64,000 nucleotides of DNA from Bacteroidota bacterium (GTDB lineage Bacteria; Bacteroidota; Bacteroidia; AKYH767-A; OLB10). The number at the start of each line of letters is the position of its first letter. Position 1 is the stretch's first letter. The position numbers were made by a program, and so were the translations under genes. Under the pieces are notes generated by a model. The model was given only the letters and a program-made list of their open reading frames with translations. It had not been told where the DNA came from and searched no databases. Location of the stretch: positions 124,001 through 188,000 of the forward strand of contig JADKJB010000005.1 in the NCBI GenBank assembly GCA_016722525.1, in the 5' to 3' direction. Positions 38,165 to 46,869 of the stretch are shown piece by piece.

Positions 38165-38389
38165 ATGAAGCCACTAAGTCAATTTGTAAAAGAAAAAAGA
38201 AGAGAGGCAAATTTGACTCAAGAGAGATTTGCTGAAAAAGCAGGTGTGGCCCTCACGGTTTTAAGAAAAATCGAACAAGGAAAGGAAAATGTTAATCTGG
38301 AGAAAGTGAATCAGGTCCTTAAAATGTTTGGTCACGTTTTGGCACCGGTACAATTTCAGGAACTGGAAATTAAAAATCAAATCCGTTGA
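38165..38389 (+). CDS. hipB: HipB-like antitoxin (XRE helix-turn-helix)
   Basis: 74 residues from ATG 38165. The helix-turn-helix reads LSQFVKEKRREANLTQERFAEKAGVALTVLRKIEQGKENVNLEKVNQVLKMFG; the parts QERFAEKAG and VLRKIEQG are the two helices of the XRE fold. It ends with an extended C-terminus that in HipB contacts the partner. First gene of the hipB-hipS-hipT operon; its stop overlaps the alternative TTG start of hipS. Probably represses the operon through the two operators upstream. Confidence 0.88.
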   Translation: MKPLSQFVKEKRREANLTQERFAEKAGVALTVLRKIEQGKENVNLEKVNQVLKMFGHVLAPVQFQELEIKNQIR

Positions 38390-38391
38390 GC

Positions 38392-38730
38392 ATGCGTAGT
38401 GCAGAAATTTTTTATAACGAAGTACTTGCAGGTATTCTCACAGAAACGGATGAAGGGTTATATACTTTCCAGTATGATAAAGAATATATCAACTCTTTCC
38501 CTGATAAATTTATCAGTTTTACAATGCCTGTAACGGATACTATATTTATTGAGAAACGTTTATTTTCTTTTTTTGAAGGCCTGATCCCGGAGGGATGGTT
38601 ATTAGATATTGCTTCAAAAAACTGGAAAATAAATCCTAATGATAGAATGGGATTACTGATGTCTTGTTGTCAAAATTGCATTGGTGCAGTAAGTGTTAAG
38701 CCAATACATAATGAGGATGAAAATGAATAG
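38392..38730 (+). CDS. hipS: HipS-like protein (HipA N-terminal subdomain 1)
   Basis: 112 residues from ATG at 38392 (TTG at 38386 also possible). Matches the HipA N-subdomain-1 pattern as a separate protein: EIFYNEVLAGILTETDEGLY, FTMPVTDTIFIEKRLFSFFEGLIPEGWLLDIASKNW, NDRMGLLMSCCQNCIGAVSV. In HipBST systems this small protein is the antitoxin that binds the HipT kinase. The stop (TAG at 38728) overlaps the hipT start region (ATGAATAG). Confidence 0.82.
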   Translation: MRSAEIFYNEVLAGILTETDEGLYTFQYDKEYINSFPDKFISFTMPVTDTIFIEKRLFSFFEGLIPEGWLLDIASKNWKINPNDRMGLLMSCCQNCIGAVSVKPIHNEDENE

Positions 38731-39668
38731 CAAGTGTTTATATTGTTACAAGGATCTTGATGATTCAATCGTAGGAGATTTTCATGCTCACTGTAGTATG
38801 GATTTTTTTGGGATGAAGACTTCACCCTACTTAGGCTATTCGCTCAATCAAATGTCTGAATTGGCAAAAGAAGTTGTTGAAAGAAGTGTTGCAGTACCAG
38901 GAGTACAACCAAAGTTGTCATTAAGTTTAGTTAATGATACTATGGCTGATGGAAACAAAGGGCGTTTAACAATAGTTGGAGCTCTTGGTGGAAATTATAT
39001 TTTTAAACCACCATCAGATATATTTCCTGAAATGCCACAAAATGAACATGTAACTATGCGCATAGCTGAAGCCTTCGGATTAAAAACAGTTAAGTCAAGT
39101 TTGATACGTTTACAATCGGGTGAATTATCTTATATCACCAGGCGAATCGATCGCAAGGAGGACGGAGAAAAAATTCACATGCTGGATATGTTTCAAATAT
39201 TGGAGGCTTCGGATAAATATATGAGTTCCATGGAAAGAGTCGGGAAAGCTATTGGCCAGTATTCTAGCAATACTTTATTAGATAAATTGAACTTCTTTGA
39301 ATTAACCGTTTTTTGTTTCCTTACCGGAAACAACGATATGCATCTTAAGAATATTTCAATGATAAATTCAGGAACAAGTTGGGTATTAGCTCCTGCTTAT
39401 GATCTTTTAAATGTGGTAATTTTAAATCCTGATGATAAGGAGGAGTTGGCGTTGACTCTGGAAGGGAAAAAAAAAATTAAGCCGGATCAATTTTGAACAT
39501 CTGGGAAAGGTTTTGGAGCTGAATGAGAAACAGATTGAAGGTGTGTTCCGAAGGTTGGTAAAAAACAAAAATGAAGCAATAACTCTGATCGAAAATTCAT
39601 TTTTATCAAAAGAAAGCCAAGAGAATTATAAAACTTTAATGGAGGAACGGTATAAAGTTATAGGTTGA
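38723..39668 (+). CDS. hipT: HipT-like kinase; frameshift near the C-terminus
   Basis: Ser/Thr kinase of the HipA family lacking the N-subdomain. N-terminal CLYCYKDLDDSIVGDFHAHC looks like a zinc-binding segment. Core motifs: VPGVQPKLSLSL (Gly-rich loop), GALGGNYIFKPP (ATP), MRIAEAFGL, TRRID, LTGNNDMHLKNISM (catalytic Asp) and LAPAYDLLN (metal Asp). The visible frame stops at 39496. Adding bases to the A-run near 39470 continues LSRINFEHLGKVLELNEKQ to TGA at 39666-39668. The three residues before the loop Gly are Ala-Val-Pro, where autophosphorylated Ser residues sit in HipA and HipT, so autophosphorylation control may be missing. Confidence 0.85.
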
Positions 39669-39966
39669 AAATTTGCCAACTTTTGAACTTTGAAACTCCT
39701 ATGATTGCATCAGTTCATTTCCTCACTCACGTTTAAACTGGTTGGTCGCATTTTGATTTTCGGGAGCAAAAGGCGGTGAAAATTACACCGTGTTTTTACA
39801 AAATCTGCCAATTTATGATTCAAGGGCTTTCCTTATAAAAGGCTTATAGTGCATATTGAAATATCTGCTCACAGGTTTACTACCAGATACAAGCCCTGGG
39901 AGTTGCAAGAAAAAATTGAAATTACCAATAAATTAGTAGTTTCGCTTACTAATTTTCAAAAACACT

Positions 39967-40182
39967 ATGACTGTATTTCCCTCAAAACTTTATCTGTTCC
40001 TTGCATTGGCTTTCACATTTTTAGCCTCTTCTGTTCATGCTCAGATAACCTTCCAAAAAGTAATCGGCAGTACCGATTATGAGGAAGGAATGGCAGTTTT
40101 ACAAACCAATGACCAGGGTTATATTATGACCGGCTTTACCTATGGCATGGGAGCCGGACAATATGATACTTATCTGATTTAA
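39967..40182 (+). pseudogene. Truncated T9SS-type repeat protein fragment
   Basis: 71 residues with a signal peptide (MTVFPSKLYLFLALAFTFLASSVHAQ) followed by one repeat, ITFQKVIGSTDYEEGMAVLQTNDQGYIMTGFTYGMGAGQYDTYLI, similar to the DGGYILGG repeats of the 35300 gene. It stops there without a sorting domain, so it is probably the 5' end of a once longer gene. A very short functional secreted protein cannot be excluded. Confidence 0.5.
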
Positions 40183-40274
40183 ACGATTTTCCCCTTGTTT
40201 TTTAATGTTTGTATTTTGGATAAGATCGTGAAACAAATAAATTTTTTGTAAATTGCTGAATTAATTACAATTAT

Positions 40275-42593
40275 ATGTGGACCATTAAAAATTCATTTCT
40301 GATAAAAATTATAATTCTTGTTTCAATTGCTTTTCAATATTTGGAATGTCAAGGTCAAAAATTAGTCTCCAGACTCAGTGTTTCATGTGTTAATATTGTC
40401 GCAGATATTCAATATAGCTATTTTCTTGACAGTATAGGCACTTGGAATAATTCTCTTTCTTGTCCTGGGGTGTATTTTAATAACGGTGGCGAAATAGTGT
40501 TACGATTCTCACCATCTTGTACCAACAATTATGTATTAAATGTCAATCATAATTATAATCAATATGTTTATGGCATTGGGATTCGGAATTCAACAGGTAG
40601 TTGTACTCCTGGCGGATTTACATGTTTGACTCCTTTCAGCGTAGTGAATACAAGTGGAAATTACTATAAATGTTATTATAATCTTAGTTTAGATAGTCTT
40701 TCTACGTACGATATTTTAATTGATTACGATTTTTCACCAGGCATGTTCCCGGGAAATGTTAATGCAATGATTTCAACACCTCATGCAACTAATATTCGTT
40801 TTCAAAATATTACTCCTGATTCTATAGCAATAAATTGGGATGGAACATTTGATGATGTTATCATCGAATATGGTCCTAAAGGATTTTCACCAGGCACAGG
40901 AAATACCACAGGACCCCAGGGTACAGCAATACAAAGTTTATTAAAACCGGTAACTATTCTTGGCCTGACAAACGACTCTACTTATGATTTTTATTTACGC
41001 GACAAATGTGGAAGTGCTTATAGTTCCAATTCAATTAAAAAACAGATTAAAATTCCCCCAATAGATAGTTTAATAAATACATATTTTAGCTGTGGATCAT
41101 TTAGTTTTAATTATGTGAATTATGGTTCAAGTCAAGATCATAGCGGCTCTTGGCCAATGGTAAATTGTGGAGGATCATGTCCCCCTACTTCCCCGGAAAA
41201 AATTTTGCGATATGTACCTGATACATCTGGATTTCATGTCATAAATAAAGTGAATTCCGGGTCAACATCACCCTATTTTCATTTATTTTATAAGGAAGCT
41301 GTTTTAGGTCTTGATGAATTCAATTGGCAATGTATTGGTACAGGTGGACAAAACGTTCAGTGGTCTCATAGCTTTGGCCCATTAGTAGCTGGCACACCTT
41401 ACTATGTTATGATTAAGGGCACACAGGATCTTGGAGGTTGTAGCAATCCTGGTATCCAATCATCATCTTATTCTGTTGGGTGTCCTGGAACTTGTCCGAT
41501 TTTAACCAGTCCGGATGTTACCAGCATCGGATATACGAACTTAACGGTACTAATGCGCCAGGGAAATTCGTTAGGCTATTTCTTGTTGGAGTATGGACCA
41601 GCTGGATTTGTACCTGGAACAGATTCTTTGCCCGGAACCGGAGGTATTGTATTATTATTGTCTAATCTTTATTATAATTATGTTATCAATGGTCTGCTGC
41701 CCGGTACAACGTACGACTTTTATTACAGACAGTATTGTAATGTTTTCCAAAATTATAGCCCAAATTCAATTAAGCGTAGCTATACAACTCTTGCTTATTG
41801 CTCTGTCACTCCCTTATCGATTACTTCCAATACTACTTCCAACTCCACTTGCATCGGATCATCTGTTACATTGACACAAATAGGAGGATTGTTAAGTCCA
41901 ATTGGGAATTTCAAATGGTATACTGACTCCTGCGGAGGAACTTTAGTTGGAACGGGTACTGGTATTACAGTTTTTCCCAATACAACCACTTCCTATTTTG
42001 TAAGATCAGAGGACACATGCTCCATAGGAAGTTGTGCATCTATATCAATTACGGTTGATTCTTTACCAACAGTTCAGATAATAAATGATCCTTTAATTGA
42101 AATTTGTTTTGGTGACTCTATAATTCTTCAGGCAACAATGGATAGTAATTATTCATATCAATGGAAACGATATGGTGCAAATATTATTAATGCTAATCAA
42201 AACACTTTAACCACTTTGCAACCCGGTCGATATTCTGTACAGGTTTCCGATACAATGGGATGTATTAATACTTCACAACAAGTGCGGATTAGCATTATTT
42301 GTTACCCTCCTATTGATGCTAGCGGACGCTTAGCAAATCAAAATGATTTACTGTCAGAAAAATTAATGATTTTTCCAAATCCGAATGTTGGCATGTTTAA
42401 TTGTGTGTTCCCAGTTTTCAATAGTAACGGAATTATTACGATTTGGAACTCATTAGGGAAACAGGTATATTTTAATGAGATTGTTAATTTTGTCAGTGAG
42501 AAAAATATTGATATTTCTGAGCAGCCTGATGGCTTGTATTTATTGAGATTTGAATATGACAATGGGTTTGGGTCAACAAAAGATATTTATTAG
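40275..42593 (+). CDS. T9SS surface protein with fibronectin III-like and Ig-like domains
   Basis: 772 residues. Signal peptide MWTIKNSFLIKIIILVSIAFQYLECQ. The middle has two fibronectin-III-like domains (SIAINWDGTFDDVIIEYGPKG with GLTNDSTYDFYLRDKCG; NSLGYFLLEYGPAGF with GLLPGTTYDFYYRQYC) and Ig-like/SprB-type domains near the C-terminus (CIGSSVTLTQIGG, YQWKRYGANIINANQNTLTTLQPG). The last 80 residues form a T9SS type A domain (LMIFPNPNVGMFNCVF...PDGLYLLRFEY); the end seems slightly short, and a late frame change is possible. It is probably a cell-surface adhesin or binding protein with no enzymatic domain visible. Confidence 0.78.
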   Translation: MWTIKNSFLIKIIILVSIAFQYLECQGQKLVSRLSVSCVNIVADIQYSYFLDSIGTWNNSLSCPGVYFNNGGEIVLRFSPSCTNNYVLNVNHNYNQYVYGIGIRNSTGSCTPGGFTCLTPFSVVNTSGNYYKCYYNLSLDSLSTYDILIDYDFSPGMFPGNVNAMISTPHATNIRFQNITPDSIAINWDGTFDDVIIEYGPKGFSPGTGNTTGPQGTAIQSLLKPVTILGLTNDSTYDFYLRDKCGSAYSSNSIKKQIKIPPIDSLINTYFSCGSFSFNYVNYGSSQDHSGSWPMVNCGGSCPPTSPEKILRYVPDTSGFHVINKVNSGSTSPYFHLFYKEAVLGLDEFNWQCIGTGGQNVQWSHSFGPLVAGTPYYVMIKGTQDLGGCSNPGIQSSSYSVGCPGTCPILTSPDVTSIGYTNLTVLMRQGNSLGYFLLEYGPAGFVPGTDSLPGTGGIVLLLSNLYYNYVINGLLPGTTYDFYYRQYCNVFQNYSPNSIKRSYTTLAYCSVTPLSITSNTTSNSTCIGSSVTLTQIGGLLSPIGNFKWYTDSCGGTLVGTGTGITVFPNTTTSYFVRSEDTCSIGSCASISITVDSLPTVQIINDPLIEICFGDSIILQATMDSNYSYQWKRYGANIINANQNTLTTLQPGRYSVQVSDTMGCINTSQQVRISIICYPPIDASGRLANQNDLLSEKLMIFPNPNVGMFNCVFPVFNSNGIITIWNSLGKQVYFNEIVNFVSEKNIDISEQPDGLYLLRFEYDNGFGSTKDIY

Positions 42594-42795
42594 TAAATAG
42601 TATTTTTAAGTTCAGTCTTATTTGAATGACCATTAAATATTTCTTTAAAAAGGAATAAATGACAGGATTTTGAACTCCTGTTAACATTTTAATCAGGTGA
42701 TTCTCACCACCTAATTAGTACTTCCGTCAAACTACCTAGATCTGTATCTGCTTTTTAAGTAAATTTACTTTCATAAAATCCATTTTTAAAGGCAC

Positions 42796-43950
42796 ATGAA
42801 TTTTCCGGGAACACTCAAATCAAAATTACATAAAACTGGTACCACCATCTTCACCATTATGTCAGGACTGGCTAATGAATATGGAGCTATTAATTTATCT
42901 CAGGGCTTTCCGGATTTCCCTGTTTCGGCAGAGTTAATTGAACTAATTAACCGGAACATGAAAGCAGGACACAATCAGTATGCCCCTATGCCCGGTTATC
43001 GACCTTTGCGGGAAGTTATTGCAGCGAAAATTCAGAATCTCTACTCTGCGGTTTATGATCCTGATAAAGAAATTACGATTACTGCCGGTGGTACCCAAGC
43101 TATCTATTCTGCAATTACTTCTGTAATAAAAGAGGGCGATGAGGTCATTGTTTTTGAACCTGCCTACGATTGTTATGTGCCTGCTATTGAATTGAACGGA
43201 GGTATTCCGGTTCAGCTACAATTGAAAGATCCCGATTTTCACATTGATTGGAATGAAGTAAAAAAAATGGTCAATCAGCGAACCCGCATGATCATGATAA
43301 ATTCTCCGCATAATCCTACCGGTGCTATTCTAACGGCCAAGGATATGCATCAACTGGAAAAGATAACACATAACCGTGATATAGTAATTGTAAGTGATGA
43401 GGTTTACGAACACATTATTTTCGATGGCTACGAACACCAAAGTGTGATGCGGTACCCAAAACTTGCAGAAAGAAGTTTCGTTGTGTTTTCTTTTGGAAAA
43501 ACATTTCATGCTACCGGATGGAAAACAGGTTATTGTATTGCCCCGGAAAACCTGATGACCGAATTCCGTAAAGTGCATCAGTTTCAAGTATTTTCGGTGA
43601 ACACGCCAATTCAATATGCTTTGGCTGAATATATGTCAAACCCGGTGAATTATTCCGGTATTAATAAATTTTATCAGCAGAAACGCGATCTCTTTCTTTC
43701 CTTGATTAAAGGTTCCCGATTTAAGCCGCTAACTTGTTCCGGTTCCTATTTTCAATTGCTCGATTATTCTAAAATTTCTGATGAAAAGGATACAGATTTT
43801 GCTATAAAAGTTACTAAGGAACACGGTGTAGCTGCAATTCCTATTTCAGTATTTTATAAAAACCCCATCGAGCAAAAAGCACTACGGTTTTGTTTTGCCA
43901 AAGAAGATGCTACGTTGGTGGCTGCCGCCGAAAAACTGCGAAATATATAA
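42796..43950 (+). CDS. Class I/II aminotransferase, methionine transaminase type
   Basis: PLP-dependent transaminase of 384 residues, fold type I. Motifs: LSQGFPDFPVSAELIELI, QYAPMPGYRPLREVIA, TAGGTQAIYSAI, NSPHNPTGAIL (PLP ring contact), VSDEVYEHIIFDG, SFGKTFHATGWKTGYCIAP with the Schiff-base Lys, and VNTPIQYALAEYM. Closest family by motif is the YbdL/KAT-like methionine aminotransferase, which makes glutamine- or methionine-derived 2-oxo acids. The downstream omega-amidase gene starts 8 bp after the stop and fits such a role. It is one operon with the next gene. Confidence 0.9.
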   Translation: MNFPGTLKSKLHKTGTTIFTIMSGLANEYGAINLSQGFPDFPVSAELIELINRNMKAGHNQYAPMPGYRPLREVIAAKIQNLYSAVYDPDKEITITAGGTQAIYSAITSVIKEGDEVIVFEPAYDCYVPAIELNGGIPVQLQLKDPDFHIDWNEVKKMVNQRTRMIMINSPHNPTGAILTAKDMHQLEKITHNRDIVIVSDEVYEHIIFDGYEHQSVMRYPKLAERSFVVFSFGKTFHATGWKTGYCIAPENLMTEFRKVHQFQVFSVNTPIQYALAEYMSNPVNYSGINKFYQQKRDLFLSLIKGSRFKPLTCSGSYFQLLDYSKISDEKDTDFAIKVTKEHGVAAIPISVFYKNPIEQKALRFCFAKEDATLVAAAEKLRNI

Positions 43951-43958
43951 ACGCTACT

Positions 43959-44738
43959 ATGAAAGATTTAAAAATAACCTTACTGCAATCAACTTTATTT
44001 TGGGAGCAGCCGGAAGCTAACCGGAATCATTTTGGAAAAAAGTTGAAAGACGTTAGAAAAAATTCAACGCACCTCATTCTTTTACCTGAACTGTTTACAT
44101 CAGGCTTTACCATGAACGCAAAAAGTGTGGCTGAATCCATGGAGGGCCCTTCAGTGGCATGGATGCTGGAAATGGCTGAAAATAAAAATGCTGTGGTTTG
44201 TGGCAGCCTGGTCATTAAGGAAAAGAATAAGTTCTTCAATCGTCTGATATGGGCACAGCCCGATGGTAAAATAGTTCATTACGATAAGCGACATCTTTTT
44301 CGTATGGCAAAAGAAGATAAAACCTACGAACAAGGCAAGGATCGTTTGCTGATTGATTTAAACGGATGGAATATTTGTCCATTGGTTTGTTACGATCTGC
44401 GTTTTCCTGTATGGAGCCGCAGTAAAGGCGAAATTGATCTGTTAGTATATATTGCTAATTGGCCTTCCCGGCGAAGTTATCCGTGGAAACAATTGTTAAT
44501 TGCCAGAGCCATCGAGAATCAATGTTTCGTAGCCGGGTTAAATCGGATTGGCATGGATGGCAATAACATACTACACTCAGGCGACAGTGTAGCTCTGGAT
44601 CCTTTGGGGATGTCCATCAGCACCATCAAAGCCAATAAGGAAAGTGTTGAAACCTGTACGTTGAAATATAAACAACTCGAAGAATTGCGCGCTTCCTTCC
44701 CGGTACTAAAAGACGCCGACAAATTCAAAATTATCTAA
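43959..44738 (+). CDS. Nitrilase-superfamily omega-amidase (YafV type)
   Basis: 259 residues from ATG at 43959. Carbon-nitrogen hydrolase with the Glu-Lys-Cys triad: LLPELFTSGFTMN (Glu), IVHYDKRHLFRMAKED (Lys) and PLVCYDLRFPVWSR (Cys). The YDKRHLFRMAKED and CYDLRFPVWSR signatures fit YafV/NIT2-like omega-amidases, which hydrolyse 2-oxoglutaramate or 2-oxosuccinamate to the oxo acid and ammonia. With the transaminase upstream it forms the glutamine-transaminase-plus-omega-amidase pair that closes the methionine salvage pathway. Confidence 0.88.
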   Translation: MKDLKITLLQSTLFWEQPEANRNHFGKKLKDVRKNSTHLILLPELFTSGFTMNAKSVAESMEGPSVAWMLEMAENKNAVVCGSLVIKEKNKFFNRLIWAQPDGKIVHYDKRHLFRMAKEDKTYEQGKDRLLIDLNGWNICPLVCYDLRFPVWSRSKGEIDLLVYIANWPSRRSYPWKQLLIARAIENQCFVAGLNRIGMDGNNILHSGDSVALDPLGMSISTIKANKESVETCTLKYKQLEELRASFPVLKDADKFKII

Positions 44739-44744
44739 TCAATT

Positions 44745-44900
44745 TGCTGCTTCACTCTCTCTCCGCGTCTTTGCGTCTTTGCTCCTTCGCGTCTTCGCGT
44801 CTTTGCTCCTTCGCGTCTTTGCTCCTTTGCGCCTTCGCGCCTTCGCGTCTTTGCTCCTTCGCGCCTTTGCACCTTCGCGCCTTTGCGCCTTAGCGTGAAA
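44745..44900. repeat. Word array (TTCGCGTCTTTGCTCC type)
   Basis: About 150 bp of irregular tandem words TTCGCGTCTTTGC / TTTGCGCCTTCGCG, ending TTAGCGTGAAA just before arfB. Pyrimidine- and GC-rich on the plus strand compared with the neighbours and without a coding frame. Similar CTTTGCGTCTTTGCGCC arrays are known in the intergenic DNA of many Bacteroidota. Confidence 0.85.
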
Positions 44901-44911
44901 CCCTTACTCAC

Positions 44912-45322
44912 ATGACTAAAAGTTTTAACCCTGAACTACTTTTAAATGAAGTAACTTTCAAAGCAACTACATCCGGTGGCAAAGGTGGTCAGAATGTGAA
45001 TAAGGTTGCTACTAAGGTTGAGCTCTATTTCAATGTTTCTGCTTCTAAAATTCTCGACGAAGAACAGAAAGAGATTTTATTGTTGAAATTGGAATCCCGG
45101 ATTACCGACTCCGGTGTATTCCGGCTTACCAGTTCCGAAAAACGAACACAGTTGGAAAACAAAGATGGGGTTAAAAAAAAATTTATTAACCTCATCAATA
45201 AATCGCTGGCAAAACCCAAACCCAGAAAAAAAACAAAGCCTAGTAAGGCAAGCTCAGAAGAACGTATCAAAGAAAAAAAACTAACGGGTGAAAAGAAAAA
45301 AAGCCGGGCGAAGATCAGTTGA
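44912..45322 (+). CDS. arfB: Alternative ribosome-rescue factor ArfB (YaeJ)
   Basis: 136-residue peptidyl-tRNA hydrolase that rescues ribosomes stalled at the 3' end of mRNA. The catalytic GGQ lies in TTSGGKGGQNVNKVATKVEL near residue 25. The C-terminal tail after residue 95 is a long Lys-rich segment (KPRKKTKPSKASSEERIKEKKLTGEKKKSRAKIS) that in ArfB enters the empty mRNA channel. Length and architecture match the family. Convergent with the M28 peptidase, whose stop codon is one base away. Confidence 0.93.
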   Translation: MTKSFNPELLLNEVTFKATTSGGKGGQNVNKVATKVELYFNVSASKILDEEQKEILLLKLESRITDSGVFRLTSSEKRTQLENKDGVKKKFINLINKSLAKPKPRKKTKPSKASSEERIKEKKLTGEKKKSRAKIS

Positions 45323-46702
45323 TTATTTTACTCCGTATTCAGCCAGTAAATAGATCAAGCTTGCCATAGCAGCAGCACCCAGATGCAACTCTCTTTTATT
45401 TATCTTATCAAACGTATCAATTTCTGTGTGATGGTAATCAAAGTACCTCTGCGTATCAGGCCGGAGTCCAATTAATAAAGTGCCCTCGTCTTTCAATTGA
45501 CCAATATCTGCACCACCACCATCTTTATCCCAATCGTACAATCCGTAAGGTTGGAATAGTGGTTTCCAATTAAGGAGTTTTGTTAATTTAGTGCTATCAA
45601 TCGATTCGGATGAAAAACCATGGGGCGTAAAACCGCCGGCATCCGATTCAATAGCTGCAATATGGTTTTCACCCGATTCTTTTGAAGCCTGCGCATACTT
45701 CTTTGCTCCTTTCAAACCATTTTCTTCATTCATAAACAAAACCACCCTAACGGTACGTTTTGGTTTAATGGCAAGATCTCTGAAAATACGAAGTACTTCC
45801 ATAGACTGCACACAACCCGAACCGTCATCATGCGCGCCTTGACCCGTATCCCAGGCATCCAAATGCCCACCTACAACAATGATCTCTTCAGGAAATTCAG
45901 TCCCCTTTATTTCAGCAATTACATTATACGATTTTTTATCTGTTAGTGTCTCACAATTCATAAACAATACCACCTCTGCTTCGGGGTTTTCTTTTAGAAT
46001 TTTACTCAAACTCTCGGCACCAATTGTAGAAATGGCACAAGCCGGAATTTTGGTAATAGTATCATTATAGCCCATGGCACCTGTGTGCGGGTTGTCATCC
46101 AAAGCTAAAGTCAGAGAGCGGGTAATAGAACCAATGGCTCCATATTTAGCTGCGTTCATAGCACCTGCCCAACGATATTTCCCTGCCTCCCCATATGCGG
46201 TCATGGTGGAGATGTGTCGCTGGTTCATAGGCACGTTGAAAAAAACAATTTTACCTTTAACTTTTTCTGTCCCTAATTGAGCAAGTTCTTCAAAGCTTTT
46301 TACTTCAATTACTTTTGTTCTTAATCCGTTTACCGGTGTAGGTATGCTTCCGCCAAGACTACAAATTCTGAGCGGCGTTTTTTTTCCTTTTGAAATAACG
46401 GCGAGCTCTTCTTTATCATTACGGATCCAGTGAGGGACCATCACCTCTTGTAAATAAACGGTTCCATTTTTTTCTTGCTCCATAGCTGCCTTAGCCCATT
46501 GAACAGCCTTTTCTGCTCCGGCAGAACCGCTCAGTCTGGGACCTATGTTAGTAGTGAGCTCCCTCAACCAGTCGTAGCCTTTTCCCTGTTCCAATGCATA
46601 GGTATAAATACTTCTGATGATGGTTGAATCACTGTTTTGTGCTGGTAGCGAAAAAGGAAAAAGTAGCAGCAGGAAAAATAGGTAGGCGAAGAGTCGGTTC
46701 AT
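45323..46702 (-). CDS. M28 family exported peptidase, carboxypeptidase Q-like
   Basis: 459 residues from ATG 46702 (signal peptide MNRLFAYLFFLLLLFPFSLPAQ), chosen over an in-frame TTG 24 bp upstream. A PA domain with GKIVFFNVPMNQ precedes the M28 core: VVGGHLDAWDTGQGAHDDGSGCVQ (His and bridging Asp), VVLFMNEENGLKGAKKYA (Glu pair), AIESDAGGF and YFDYHHTEIDTFDKIN with the last His ligands. The order and spacing are those of plasma glutamate carboxypeptidase (PGCP/CPQ), which cleaves dipeptides in periplasm or lysosome. Intact frame. Confidence 0.9.
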   Translation of the reverse strand: MNRLFAYLFFLLLLFPFSLPAQNSDSTIIRSIYTYALEQGKGYDWLRELTTNIGPRLSGSAGAEKAVQWAKAAMEQEKNGTVYLQEVMVPHWIRNDKEELAVISKGKKTPLRICSLGGSIPTPVNGLRTKVIEVKSFEELAQLGTEKVKGKIVFFNVPMNQRHISTMTAYGEAGKYRWAGAMNAAKYGAIGSITRSLTLALDDNPHTGAMGYNDTITKIPACAISTIGAESLSKILKENPEAEVVLFMNCETLTDKKSYNVIAEIKGTEFPEEIIVVGGHLDAWDTGQGAHDDGSGCVQSMEVLRIFRDLAIKPKRTVRVVLFMNEENGLKGAKKYAQASKESGENHIAAIESDAGGFTPHGFSSESIDSTKLTKLLNWKPLFQPYGLYDWDKDGGGADIGQLKDEGTLLIGLRPDTQRYFDYHHTEIDTFDKINKRELHLGAAAMASLIYLLAEYGVK

Positions 46703-46869
46703 AGGGTTAGAAGGATAAGCCGACAAATATAAGCTATTCAGTTTATATAGTCCTCCGAAGCTACCAAATTGAAAAATGAAGTTCTCCTGGAAACGGTTCT
46801 TTGATCCAAAATGTAAATAGGGATCCTGTTTAAAGAACTTGCTAAAGATTATAGATCTATAACCTTTCG

